Source: Streptomyces rishiriensis (lineage in GTDB: Bacteria; Actinomycetota; Actinomycetes; Streptomycetales; Streptomycetaceae). Taken from it: a stretch of DNA of 64,000 bases. Where the stretch lies: NCBI RefSeq assembly GCF_030815485.1, contig NZ_JAUSWV010000002.1, forward strand, positions 4,898,001 through 4,962,000, given 5' to 3'. The notes under the pieces are model-generated. The model was not told the origin of the DNA, searched no databases, and saw nothing but the letters and a program-made list of their open reading frames with translations. Position numbers and translations under genes: made by a program. Positions within the stretch are counted from its first letter, which is position 1; every line of letters begins with the position of its first letter. This document shows, piece after piece, positions 1-7,826 of the stretch.

Positions 1-1146
1 GCCCGTACGGACGTACAGGTGCTGGGCGCGGACGGCTCGGTCGTGGACAGCGGCAGCCCCGGACTGCCCGTCGTGTCCGCCGACCGCGCGATCGCGGCGG
101 CCGCGGCGGCGGGACGGATCACCGAGCACGAGGACGTCGACGTCGGCAGCGACGTCTACCGCGTCGCGACCGTCTCACTGGGCGGCGGCCGGGGAGCGGT
201 GCAGGTGGCGCAGGAGTTCAGCGACACCGAGGACCTGCTGCGGGCCCTCCAGCAGCGCACGCTGGTCCTGATGATCGCGGTGGTGACGGCCGCGGGGCTG
301 TTCGGCTGGTGGCTGGCCCGGCGCATCACCCACCGCCTGGTCATCCTGACCACCGCCGCCGAGGACGTCGCCCGCACCCGCCGGCTCGGCGTGCAGGTGC
401 CGGTCACCGGGCACGACGAGGTGGGGCGGCTGGGCCGCGCCTTCGACCGCATGCTCGGCCGGCTCGCCCAGTCGGAGGAGGACCAGCGGCGGCTGGTCCA
501 GGACGCGGGGCACGAGCTGCGCACACCGCTCACCTCGCTGCGTACGAACATCTCGCTGCTGCGCCGCATCGACGAGCTGCCCCTCGACACCCGCGACGAA
601 CTGGTGGCGGATCTGACCCAGGAGGCCCGGGAACTGACCGACCTGGTCAACGAGCTCGTCGACCTCGCCGCCGGCCAGTCCGACACCGAGCCGCCGCGCA
701 GGCTGGACCTGGCCGACCTCGCGGAGGAGGTCGCCGGTCTGGCACGGCGCCGCACCGGGCGGTCGGTCGTGATCCGGACGAGCGGTGACACCACCCTCTA
801 CGGGCGGCCGGGCATGCTTCAGCGGGCGCTGTCCAACCTCGTGGAGAACGCGACCAAGTTCGACCGCGAGGGCGGAACGCCCGTCGAGATCGCCGTCACC
901 GGGCCCTCCCGGCCGGGCGTCGTCCGCGTCGAGGTCCTCGACCGCGGTCCCGGTATCGCCGAGGCCGACCTGACCCGCGTCTTCGACCGCTTCTACCGCG
1001 CCGCCGACGCCCGTTCCCTGCCGGGCTCGGGCCTGGGCCTGTCGATCGTGCGCGAGGTGGCCCTGGCACACGAGGGCGCGCCCTTCGCACACCGGCGGGC
1101 GGGCGGCGGCTCGGTGATCGGGTTCACGGTGGGCGGCGGGTTGTGA
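1..1146 (+). CDS. sensor histidine kinase, 5' end outside window
   Basis: The frame is open to the window edge, so the N-terminus is missing; 381 residues are visible. After an extracytoplasmic segment there is one membrane helix (about residues 87-108 of the visible part), a HAMP linker, the phosphoacceptor box DAGHELRTPL with His near visible residue 171, and an HATPase_c domain with N box (NLVENATKF), DRGPG and GSGLGLSIV. This is a membrane sensor that autophosphorylates and passes phosphate to a response regulator, which probably lies upstream outside the window since the next gene is convergent. The signal it detects cannot be read from the sequence. It resembles MprB/CseC-type kinases in layout; that likeness is inference. 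Confidence 0.93.
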   Translation, partial: ARTDVQVLGADGSVVDSGSPGLPVVSADRAIAAAAAAGRITEHEDVDVGSDVYRVATVSLGGGRGAVQVAQEFSDTEDLLRALQQRTLVLMIAVVTAAGLFGWWLARRITHRLVILTTAAEDVARTRRLGVQVPVTGHDEVGRLGRAFDRMLGRLAQSEEDQRRLVQDAGHELRTPLTSLRTNISLLRRIDELPLDTRDELVADLTQEARELTDLVNELVDLAAGQSDTEPPRRLDLADLAEEVAGLARRRTGRSVVIRTSGDTTLYGRPGMLQRALSNLVENATKFDREGGTPVEIAVTGPSRPGVVRVEVLDRGPGIAEADLTRVFDRFYRAADARSLPGSGLGLSIVREVALAHEGAPFAHRRAGGGSVIGFTVGGGL

Positions 1147-1165
1147 CGGGGGTGAGCGTACGTCT

Positions 1166-1195
1166 GACCGGGCCTCGCGGTCGCGAAACCCGGTC
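1166..1195. terminator. two-tier hairpin between convergent genes
   Basis: GACCGGG (1166-1172) pairs with CCCGGTC (1189-1195), and an inner TCGCG/CGCGA pair sits inside. It lies between the kinase stop and the end of the convergent small secreted-protein gene, so it could stop transcription from both sides. There is no T tract, which is common in Streptomyces. Confidence 0.5.
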
Positions 1196-1210
1196 TGCTC
1201 GAAACCGGTC

Positions 1211-1588
1211 CTACGGCTCGAGATGCACCTTCTGCGTCACGGGTTCCGTTCCTTGGGCCCCGTTGACCCTGAATTCCTGCGTGTACTTAGAGCCGCCTAC
1301 GCAGGTAACGGTCGCCGTAGCGTCTCTGCCCTTCTTCGGGATATTCTTGAACTTGACACTGTACTTGTTGGAACTCTTGACACCGGTGTCGTCCACCTTG
1401 GTTTCCTTGCTCGTCGCTATCGAGACCTCTTCTGGGGAAGAGTCGTCTTCGCAGTCATCTACTGTCCCTGTGACTGTGACGGCAGGAGGCGGAGGGGCTG
1501 CGGATGCCTGACCGGCTATCGCGAGGGATGCCCCTCCGGTGAGCGGCAGCAGCGCCGCGATGGTGAGAACTGCGAGACGATTACGCAT
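1211..1588 (-). CDS. small secreted protein of unknown function
   Basis: A 125-residue protein. A classical signal peptide (MRNRLAVLTIAALL, then a hydrophobic core and an Ala-rich cleavage region ending near ASA) leads to a small mature domain of about 95 residues, rich in Lys, Asp, Thr and Val, with two cysteines (in VDDCED and VTCVGG) that could form a disulfide. The start is the ATG at 1588 with GGGAGA just upstream. No family is recognised. Base use is much less GC-biased than its neighbours (many A/T third positions), suggesting recent acquisition. The LuxR-type regulator lies directly upstream on the same strand and may control it. Confidence 0.75.
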   Translation of the reverse strand: MRNRLAVLTIAALLPLTGGASLAIAGQASAAPPPPAVTVTGTVDDCEDDSSPEEVSIATSKETKVDDTGVKSSNKYSVKFKNIPKKGRDATATVTCVGGSKYTQEFRVNGAQGTEPVTQKVHLEP

Positions 1589-1670
1589 GAGGTTCTCCCA
1601 GATGATTCCGGCATGCCTGAGTGATTCTCTGCCAAGGTCCCGCGTTAATTTATCGAGGTCAAGGGCCACG

Positions 1671-1694
1671 TCTACCCCTGCCCTGCGGGGTAGA
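1671..1694 (-). promoter_or_regulatory. 8-bp inverted repeat upstream of secreted protein gene
   Basis: TCTACCCC (1671-1678) and GGGGTAGA (1687-1694) are perfect complements around an 8-nt spacer. It sits between the stop of the LuxR-type gene and the start of the secreted-protein gene, about 83 nt upstream of that start. It is either the terminator of the regulator gene or an operator for the secreted-protein promoter; position fits both. Confidence 0.4.
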
Positions 1695-1711
1695 AATACC
1701 CACATCGGGAA

Positions 1712-2323
1712 TTATTCTGGGCCGGTGAGACCAATTTCCACGGCGATTCGGGTCAGGTCGGGGCGGCGGCGGGAGCCTGTTTTCTCGCCGATCCGGTCGA
1801 GGTGCGAATGGACCGTGTGTTTGCTGATGCCCAATGCGGCGGCGATCTCGTGGTCCGTCGAACCGTTCGCGAGAAGGCGCAGGATTTCCTGCTCCCGGTC
1901 CGTGAAACGGGGGGAGGGTCCCACCAGCTGGCTGGTGGGCGCGGAGACGTAACTGCGACCCGAACCCACGGTCCGGATGGCGGTCAGCATTTCGTGCGCC
2001 TCCGCCTGCCGGCTCAGATAGCCGCTGGCGCCCGCCTGGAGCGCCCGCACGGCGTCCAGATGCGGTGAGGACGACACCACGAGGACGGCATGCCCCCTCC
2101 GCCGGAGACTCGTCACGATCGCGGTGAGCCTCGGCGCGGGCTGCTGGAGGTCCATCAGGACGACCTGTGCGCCCCGCAGGCCGCCGTCCGCGCTCTCGAG
2201 CGACGGGGCGGCCGAGACCAGGTGGAGGTCGGGAGCGGCGCCGATCAGGTTCGAGATGCCGTGCCGGAAGACGGGGCAGTCCCCGATGACCGCGATCCGC
2301 ACGCGTTCGGCGCAACCGCTCAC
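1712..2323 (-). CDS. LuxR/NarL-type response regulator with degenerate receiver
   Basis: A 203-residue protein with an N-terminal receiver-like domain and a C-terminal LuxR helix-turn-helix (FTDREQEILRLLANGSTDHE, then AAALGISKHTVHSHL). The start is the GTG at 2323 with GGAGG 5 nt upstream; the frame is open further upstream but only with poor codon use. The receiver keeps the likely phosphoacceptor Asp (VVLMDLQQP), but the acidic pair normally near the N-terminus reads GD instead of DD/DE, and the conserved Lys of the fifth strand appears as Arg (GYLSRQ). It may therefore act without ordinary phosphorylation. No kinase is adjacent on its strand. Its likely target is the secreted-protein gene just downstream, or the divergent transporter. 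Confidence 0.85.
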   Translation of the reverse strand: MSGCAERVRIAVIGDCPVFRHGISNLIGAAPDLHLVSAAPSLESADGGLRGAQVVLMDLQQPAPRLTAIVTSLRRRGHAVLVVSSSPHLDAVRALQAGASGYLSRQAEAHEMLTAIRTVGSGRSYVSAPTSQLVGPSPRFTDREQEILRLLANGSTDHEIAAALGISKHTVHSHLDRIGEKTGSRRRPDLTRIAVEIGLTGPE

Positions 2324-2505
2324 CGGAACCTCCGCTGCTCGATGGACAGGGCACGACAGACACGCCCCGTCCCCAGGGTCGGCGGGGCGGGCGCCTCCTG
2401 CGCGGTGGACTGGACCCTTCGGGGGAAGCGCGGGCCGTGGGAGGCAGGTGGGGCGAGGTGAGAAGCGGCGGGGGAGCGAGCCATGGGCCAATGTTGTGCA
2501 CTTTC

Positions 2506-2534
2506 TTGACGGCAGTCAGTTGAAGGCCTAACTT
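2506..2534 (+). promoter_or_regulatory. housekeeping-type promoter of MHS transporter gene
   Basis: TTGACG (2506-2511), then exactly 17 nt, then TAACTT (2529-2534): a near-consensus -35/-10 pair for the main sigma factor. The transporter ATG at 2569 follows about 28 nt after the predicted start point, with AAGGGAG as ribosome binding site. Confidence 0.6.
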
Positions 2535-2568
2535 CGCGGTGTCCTTCCCCCGGTCAAGGGAGACCGCG

Positions 2569-3966
2569 ATGCCCCCGTCCCCCGTCGCATCACCGTCACC
2601 GTCACCGTCACCGTCCACCTCCCCGTCCGCGGCCGCGGCCGCCGAACGCTCCAGGCAACTGCGTGTGGTCGCCGCCTCCGGACTGCTCGGCACCGCCGTG
2701 GAGTTCTACGACTTCCTCGTCTACGGAACCGTCGCCGCCCTCGTCTTCGGCGAGCTGTTCTTCCCCGGCGCCGACCCCGCCGTCGGCACCATCGCCGCGT
2801 TCGGCACCTTCGCCGCCGGCTATGTCGCCCGCCCGCTCGGCGGCGTCCTCTTCGGGCACTTCGGCGACCGGCTCGGCCGCAAGTCGATGCTGCTGCTCAC
2901 CATGGGTCTGATGGGCGGCGCGAGTTTCCTCGTCGGACTGCTGCCCACGTACGACACGATCGGCGTGTGGGCGCCGGTGCTGCTGATCACCCTGCGGGTC
3001 GTGCAGGGCATCGCCATCGGCGGCGAGTGGGGCGGTGCCACGCTCATGGTCGTGGAGCACGCGGGCGAGCGGCGGCGCGGACTGTGGTCCAGCTTCACGC
3101 AGATGGGGGCCCCGCTCGGCTCCCTGCTCTCCACGGCCGTCGTCGCGCTCGTCGTCGCCCTTCCCGAGGACGAGTTCGCGGCCTGGGGCTGGCGGGTGCC
3201 GTTCCTGCTGAGCGTGGTGCTGCTCGGCGTCGGCCTCTTCGTCCGCCTCAAGGTCGTCGAGAGCCCGCTCTTCGCCGAGGTGAAGAAGGACCGCGCCGAG
3301 TCGCGGCTGCCCATCCTCGACGTGCTGCGGCGACCGCGCCCGGTCCTGCTGGCCTGCTGCGTCGGCATCGGCGCCTTCACCGCCCAGTCGCTGCTCACCA
3401 GTTACCTGATCGCGTACGCCACCGGCATCGGCTACGCCCGACCGCAGGTGCTCACCGCGCTCACGGTGTCCGCCGCCGTCGCCCTCGTCGTGCTGCCCTG
3501 CGCCTCCGCGCTCTCCGACCGGGTGGGCCGCCGTCCGGTCGTCCTCGCCGGAGCGCTCGCCTCGGCGGCGCTGGCCTTCCCCGTGCTCGCGCTGGTCGAC
3601 TCCGGGTCGCCCGGACTGCTGATCCTCGCCGTCGTCCTCGGCCACGGCTTCGCCCAGTCCATGATGTACGGGCCGCTGGGCGCGCTGCTCACCGAGATGT
3701 TCGGGACCCGGGTCCGCTACACCGGCGCCTCCCTCGGCTACCAGGGCGCCACCCTCATCGGCGCCGGCTTCTCCCCGATGATCGCCGGCAGCCTGGTGGC
3801 GGGAAGCGGCGACAGCACTCCCGTCTCCCTGCTGCTCTGCGGCGGCGCCGCCGTCACCGCCGTGACCGTTCTCTTCGTCCGCGAGACCAGTCGGACCTCC
3901 CTCGCCGACACCGCGGACCCCGCCGAAGGCTCCGACGCCCCCCGCACGCAGGAGATCTCCGCATGA
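2569..3966 (+). CDS. MHS-family MFS transporter (metabolite:H+ symporter)
   Basis: A 465-residue protein of the major facilitator superfamily. The first helix carries the MHS signature (GTAVEFYDFLVYGTVAALV), followed by GHFGDRLGRKSMLL, the classical loop 2-3 motif, and RVVQGIAIGGEWGGA in helix 4; twelve helices fit the length. The family includes proline/betaine, citrate, shikimate and ketoglutarate symporters; the substrate here cannot be told. The start is ATG 2569 with a good ribosome binding site; a GTG at 2539 is possible but poorer. The N-terminus has a low-complexity Ser-Pro repeat encoded by tandem tcaccg units. The stop overlaps the ATG of the secreted hydrolase (ATGA), so uptake and an extracellular hydrolytic step may be linked. 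Confidence 0.92.
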   Translation: MPPSPVASPSPSPSPSTSPSAAAAAERSRQLRVVAASGLLGTAVEFYDFLVYGTVAALVFGELFFPGADPAVGTIAAFGTFAAGYVARPLGGVLFGHFGDRLGRKSMLLLTMGLMGGASFLVGLLPTYDTIGVWAPVLLITLRVVQGIAIGGEWGGATLMVVEHAGERRRGLWSSFTQMGAPLGSLLSTAVVALVVALPEDEFAAWGWRVPFLLSVVLLGVGLFVRLKVVESPLFAEVKKDRAESRLPILDVLRRPRPVLLACCVGIGAFTAQSLLTSYLIAYATGIGYARPQVLTALTVSAAVALVVLPCASALSDRVGRRPVVLAGALASAALAFPVLALVDSGSPGLLILAVVLGHGFAQSMMYGPLGALLTEMFGTRVRYTGASLGYQGATLIGAGFSPMIAGSLVAGSGDSTPVSLLLCGGAAVTAVTVLFVRETSRTSLADTADPAEGSDAPRTQEISA

Positions 3967-5396
3967 CGCACCCCGTCCCGGCCGCCGCCCGCATCCGTAC
4001 GCCCGCCCGCACCCGGACCCGCACCCGGACGCGCACCGTCTGGGCGGCGGCCGTCCTGCTCGCCGCCACCGCCCTTCCGGCCTCGACGGCGGCGGCAGCG
4101 GCGGACACGAGCCACATCGAGGGCCGACTGCCCTCCGGCGCCGCCTACCTGATGGACGTGCCCGCCGCCTGGAACGGGACCGTCCTGCTCTTCAGCCACG
4201 GTTACACGTCCGGTCCCGCCAACCCCGCGCAGGACGCCCCGGACGACGCGACGAAGGCCCTCCTCCTCGAGAAGGGCTACGCGCTCGTCGGCTCCTCGTA
4301 CGCCACCACGGGCTGGGCGGTGGCGTACGCGGTTCCCGACCAGCTCGCCGCCCTCGCCGCCTTCACGGACCGCTTCGGCGCGGCGGTCCGTACGATCGCC
4401 TGGGGACGGTCGTACGGCGGGCTCGTCACCACGGCCATCGCCGAACGCCATCCGGACCGCATCGACGGCTCCGTCGCCCTGTGCGGCCTGGTCCAGGGCG
4501 GTGTCGCCAACTGGAACAACACCCTCGACCCCGCCTTCGCCGTCAAGACCCTGCTCGCGCCCGGCTCCGGCGTCCCGCTGGTGGACCTCCCGGACCAGAC
4601 GGCCGCCACCGACGCGGCGAGCACCCTGACGGCCGCGGTCGACTCGGCGCAGTCGACGGCCGCCGGGCGGGCCCGGATCGCCCTCGCCGCCGCCCTGCAC
4701 AACATCCCGGTCTGGAACCAGCCGACGCAGACCCGGCCCGCCGCGACCGACTGGGACGCGCAGCAGGCGAACCAGTACGAGGCCGTCAAGGGGCTGCTGC
4801 AGATCGCCGCCTTCAACCGGCGGCAGGAGGCCGAGGTCCGGGCCGGCGGCAACATGTCCTGGAACACCGGCGTCGACTACGCGAAGCTGCTCGGCCGGTC
4901 CTCCGTCCGCAAGGAGGTCACCGAGCTGTACAGGAAGGCGGGGCTGTCCCTGACGGCCGACCTGGCCGCCCTCAACCGCGCCCCGCGCATCGCCGCCGAC
5001 CCGGACGCGGTGGCCTGGATGAGCGGCACCAGCTCCTTCACCGGTGAGCTCACCAAGCCGCAGCTCTCCGTCCACACCGTCGGCGACGCCCTGGTCCCGG
5101 CCCAGACCGAGAGCGCCCTGCGCCGGGCCGTGACCGCCGCCGGGGCCTCGGCCCTGCTGCGCCAGGCGTACGTCGACAACGCGGGCCACTGCACCTTCAG
5201 CCCCGCCGAACAGCTCGCCGCCCTGCACACCCTGGAGGACCGTCTCACCACCGGCCGCTGGCGGGGCGCCGACCCGGCCGCCCTCAACTCCCGTGCGCGG
5301 GCCGCCGATCCCACCACCCCCACCCGCTACGTCCCCTACCACCCCACCGCCTACCTGCGCCCGTACGACCTCGCCCACCCGGCCGACGGCCGATAG
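3963..5396 (+). CDS. secreted alpha/beta-hydrolase
   Basis: A 477-residue protein beginning with an Arg-rich n-region and hydrophobic core (VWAAAVLLAATALPAS), a Sec-type signal peptide. The mature part is an alpha/beta hydrolase: oxyanion region LLFSHGYTS, nucleophile elbow GRSYGG, a likely acidic residue in VGDALVPAQ and catalytic His in NAGHCTF. Large insertions between the elbow and the Asp/His region suggest a lid domain. It starts inside the transporter stop codon (4-nt overlap), so the two are translationally coupled; the inference is that it releases a substrate outside the cell which the MHS transporter then imports. Esterase or peptidase activity cannot be distinguished. Confidence 0.85.
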   Translation: MTHPVPAAARIRTPARTRTRTRTRTVWAAAVLLAATALPASTAAAAADTSHIEGRLPSGAAYLMDVPAAWNGTVLLFSHGYTSGPANPAQDAPDDATKALLLEKGYALVGSSYATTGWAVAYAVPDQLAALAAFTDRFGAAVRTIAWGRSYGGLVTTAIAERHPDRIDGSVALCGLVQGGVANWNNTLDPAFAVKTLLAPGSGVPLVDLPDQTAATDAASTLTAAVDSAQSTAAGRARIALAAALHNIPVWNQPTQTRPAATDWDAQQANQYEAVKGLLQIAAFNRRQEAEVRAGGNMSWNTGVDYAKLLGRSSVRKEVTELYRKAGLSLTADLAALNRAPRIAADPDAVAWMSGTSSFTGELTKPQLSVHTVGDALVPAQTESALRRAVTAAGASALLRQAYVDNAGHCTFSPAEQLAALHTLEDRLTTGRWRGADPAALNSRARAADPTTPTRYVPYHPTAYLRPYDLAHPADGR

Positions 5397-5434
5397 CCCG
5401 GCGACCGTCCGCCACACCCCTCGGCGGGCGGTCG

Positions 5435-5450
5435 TACCCTTTCTCCCGTG
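5435..5450 (+). promoter_or_regulatory. -10 box of a leaderless paaX-like gene
   Basis: TACCCT at 5435-5440 is followed by 7 nt and then the GTG start at 5448, with no Shine-Dalgarno sequence. This spacing places the transcript start at or next to the start codon. Confidence 0.45.
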
Positions 5451-6332
5451 GAGGACGACGACATCCCGGACACCATGCGGCACGACATGTCGGACGAGGT
5501 GCCGGACGCCTCGGACGGCGGCGCCCCGCAACTGCGCCCGCAGTCGCTCATGCTCGCCTTCTTCGGCAACCACGTCCTGGAAGAGGGCGATCTCTGCGTC
5601 TACTCGGGCAGCATCATCGACGTGCTCGGCCGGGTCGGCGTCGGTGAACAGGCCGTACGGTCCACGCTGACCCGCATGGTCAGCCGGGGTCTGCTCCGGC
5701 GGCAGCGCGAGGGCCGCAGGATGTACTTCGGCCTGACCGGGCAGGCGACGCGCGTCCTGCGGGACGGCCGCACCCGTATCTGGCGCGAGGGCGCCGTCAA
5801 CGACGACTGGGACGGCGACTGGACCCTGCTCGGCTTCTCGCTTCCCGAGTCCCGCCAGCGCGAGCGCCACGACCTGCGCTCACGGCTCGCCTGGTCCGGG
5901 TTCGGCGCGCTGTACAGCGGGCTGTGGATCGCGCCGGGGAGGGTCGACGTCGCCTCCGTCGTCGCCGAACTCGGGCTCACCGCGCACGTGAAGATCTTCC
6001 ACGCCTCGGCCGACGAGGCGACCGACATCGGCCTCATGATCCGCGACACCTGGGACCTGGAGAGCGTCGCCGCCCGCTATGTCTCCTTCGACAAGCGCTG
6101 GACCGCCCACCTGACCGCGGGCCCGGGCGAGGACCCGATCGGCACCCGCCTGCTCCTCGTCAGCGAATGGCTCTGGACGATCCGCGCGGACCCCCGGCTC
6201 CCGGCCCGCCACCTCCCGCCGGACTGGCCGGCCCGCCCCGCCCAGGACACCTTCCGCCGGGTGGCCGGCCAGACCGAAACCCCGGCCCGCCACCTGGCCC
6301 GGACCCTCCTGGAAACCGCCCCGCTACGCTGA
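5448..6332 (+). CDS. PaaX-family transcriptional regulator
   Basis: A 294-residue protein with the PaaX architecture: an N-terminal winged helix (region around FGNHVLEEGDLCVYSGSII and VGVGEQAVRSTLTRMVSRGL), a central PaaX domain (DWDGDWTLLGFSLPESRQ) and the C-terminal PaaX domain (RYVSFDKRW). In known cases it represses phenylacetate and related aromatic catabolism genes and is released by an acyl-CoA. No phenylacetate genes are visible here, so the target may be the upstream transporter/hydrolase pair or elsewhere. The start is GTG 5448 because of the leaderless promoter spacing. Confidence 0.9.
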   Translation: MEDDDIPDTMRHDMSDEVPDASDGGAPQLRPQSLMLAFFGNHVLEEGDLCVYSGSIIDVLGRVGVGEQAVRSTLTRMVSRGLLRRQREGRRMYFGLTGQATRVLRDGRTRIWREGAVNDDWDGDWTLLGFSLPESRQRERHDLRSRLAWSGFGALYSGLWIAPGRVDVASVVAELGLTAHVKIFHASADEATDIGLMIRDTWDLESVAARYVSFDKRWTAHLTAGPGEDPIGTRLLLVSEWLWTIRADPRLPARHLPPDWPARPAQDTFRRVAGQTETPARHLARTLLETAPLR

Positions 6333-6355
6333 CCGGGCTCCCGCCGTCCCGCCGT

Positions 6356-7213
6356 TCAGTCGTTCTTGCGGGCCACTCCGCCGTAGATGCCGATCGGTGG
6401 GGCGTTCCGCTTCGGGGGCTCTTCGGGGCGCCAGTCCGGCACCGGGACCAGGCCCGGGTCGAGGAGGGTGAAGTCGCCGAAGAGGTCCAGGACGCGGGCG
6501 TGGGAGCGCAGGTTCAGGGAGGCGCTGGCCTTGTTGTAGACGGAGGCCGCGTCCTCGCGCCGGTCGTCGTGGACGTCGCCCGTGGCGTGCGACAGGACGA
6601 GGTAGGAACCGGCGGGCAGCGCGTCACGGAGTGTCGCGACGACGGCGTCCGGGTCGTCCGCGTCGGCGAGGAAGTGCACGACGGCCACCAGCAGCAGGGC
6701 CACGGGCTCGTCGAAGTCGATGATCCTGCGCACGTCGGGGTGGTCGAGGACGGCCCGGGGATCCCGCAGGTCGGCCAGGACGACCGAGGTGTGGGCGTCG
6801 GCGCCGGGGTCGGCGTCGGCCATCAGGGCCATCGAATGGGTGCTGACGATCGGGTCGTTGTCGACGTACGCGACCCGGGTCCCAGGGGCTACGGAGTGCG
6901 CGATCTGGTGCACGTTGGGCTCGGTGGGCAGGCCCGTGCCGATGTCGAGGATCTGCCGGACGCCGCCCTCCGCGACGACGTGCCGGACGGCGCGGTGCAT
7001 GAAGTGCCGGTTGGCGCGGACGCCCTCCCGCACCTCCGGGGCCACCTTGATGAACTGCTCGGCGGCATCCCGGTCGACCTCGTAGTTGTCCTTCCCGCCG
7101 AGGAAGTAGTCGTACATCCGTGCGGGGTGGGGCTTGCTCGTGTCTATCTTCAAGAAGGGGCTGCCGGTGCCGCCGCTACCGGCGTCGCTGCTGCCGCTGA
7201 GGGGAGAGGTCAT
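6356..7213 (-). CDS. DUF574 SAM-dependent methyltransferase
   Basis: A 285-residue protein of the actinobacterial DUF574 (Methyltransf_19) family. The family hallmark is present near the N-terminus: DTSKPHPARMYDYFLGGKDNY. It is followed by a Rossmann SAM site (ILDIGTGLPTEPNVH) and an acidic strand end (VAYVDNDPIV). Streptomyces genomes carry many copies, often beside regulators, with unknown small-molecule substrates. The ATG at 7213 is chosen because family members begin shortly before the DTSKPHPARMYD motif; a GTG at 7249 is the alternative. It is convergent with the PaaX-type gene (23 nt apart). Confidence 0.92.
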   Translation of the reverse strand: MTSPLSGSSDAGSGGTGSPFLKIDTSKPHPARMYDYFLGGKDNYEVDRDAAEQFIKVAPEVREGVRANRHFMHRAVRHVVAEGGVRQILDIGTGLPTEPNVHQIAHSVAPGTRVAYVDNDPIVSTHSMALMADADPGADAHTSVVLADLRDPRAVLDHPDVRRIIDFDEPVALLLVAVVHFLADADDPDAVVATLRDALPAGSYLVLSHATGDVHDDRREDAASVYNKASASLNLRSHARVLDLFGDFTLLDPGLVPVPDWRPEEPPKRNAPPIGIYGGVARKND

Positions 7214-7826
7214 GCTGCCTGGCTCCGTCCTGGACTCGCGTCCCACCACCGGATGAACCGCCGTGAGTGACTGTCAGATCATCATTCACCATGCGGGGTC
7301 GCTCGAAGACCAGCCCCGTCCCCGTGGCGGTCGACACGTTCCGTGAACCCGAACGACCGGACTCACGACGGGAGTTCCCGCCAAGAGGGCCCGCCGTCGC
7401 CCCGACCGGCCGCGACGGCCGCTCGGACCGGCCGCAGGCCGGACCCCGTCGCGATGTGTCCACATGGAGCACCGACCGTGAGGCGCCGCCGCCCGACGGG
7501 TACGGCTGCAGGGGGCCGCCGTGGCCACGACGGCCGTCCCGGAGCCGACGGCCGTCCCGGAGCCGACGGACGGGCGACCGGACGGCCGGGCGACGAGAGG
7601 TGGCGAGAGGTGGCGAGCGACGCGGTACATCGCACGGGACGGCCTGCGGGTCGCCCGGACCGGACCCGGGCACCACGACACCGCTGCCGCTGCCGCTGCC
7701 ACCGCCGACGGCGTCCGGCCGACCGCCGGGCAGGTCGGGAAACCCGTCAGCCTGCCCCCGCCCTCCGGGGAAACCCACCCGGAGGGCGACTCACGCCCCA
7801 CCCCGCACACACGTGAGGAAACACTC
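7214..7826. other. 613-nt intergenic region with short direct repeats
   Basis: No gene is supported here. The stretch holds a perfect 18-nt tandem duplication (7533-7550 and 7551-7568), a 10-nt duplication (7595-7604 and 7605-7614), a short GCCGCT run, and the hairpin listed separately. It must hold the divergent promoters of the methyltransferase and the reductase, but I see no clean -35/-10 pair. The reductase frame stays open back to a GTG at 7521 with a GGGGG element 5 nt upstream, so an N-terminal extension cannot be fully excluded. Confidence 0.5.
7760..7787 (+). promoter_or_regulatory. perfect 10-bp hairpin in the leader of the reductase gene
   Basis: GCCCTCCGGG (7760-7769) and CCCGGAGGGC (7778-7787) are exact complements around an 8-nt loop (GAAACCCA). 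The hairpin ends 39 nt before the reductase ATG, with no T tract. It is either a 5' leader structure, an attenuator-like element or an operator. Confidence 0.5.

Noticed and set aside
3738..5870. Very long open frames antisense to real genes (also around 11962-14079, 13973-16489, 39013-41955)
   Set aside because: High GC removes stop codons from shadow frames; their products are Arg/Gly/His-rich with no domains and oppose well-supported genes.
7521..7826. N-terminal extension of about 100 residues on the aldo/keto reductase, from a GTG at 7521
   Set aside because: The family begins at the 7827 ATG, which has a proper GAGGAA site; the upstream part is Pro/Ala/Arg-rich low complexity and contains the leader hairpin.
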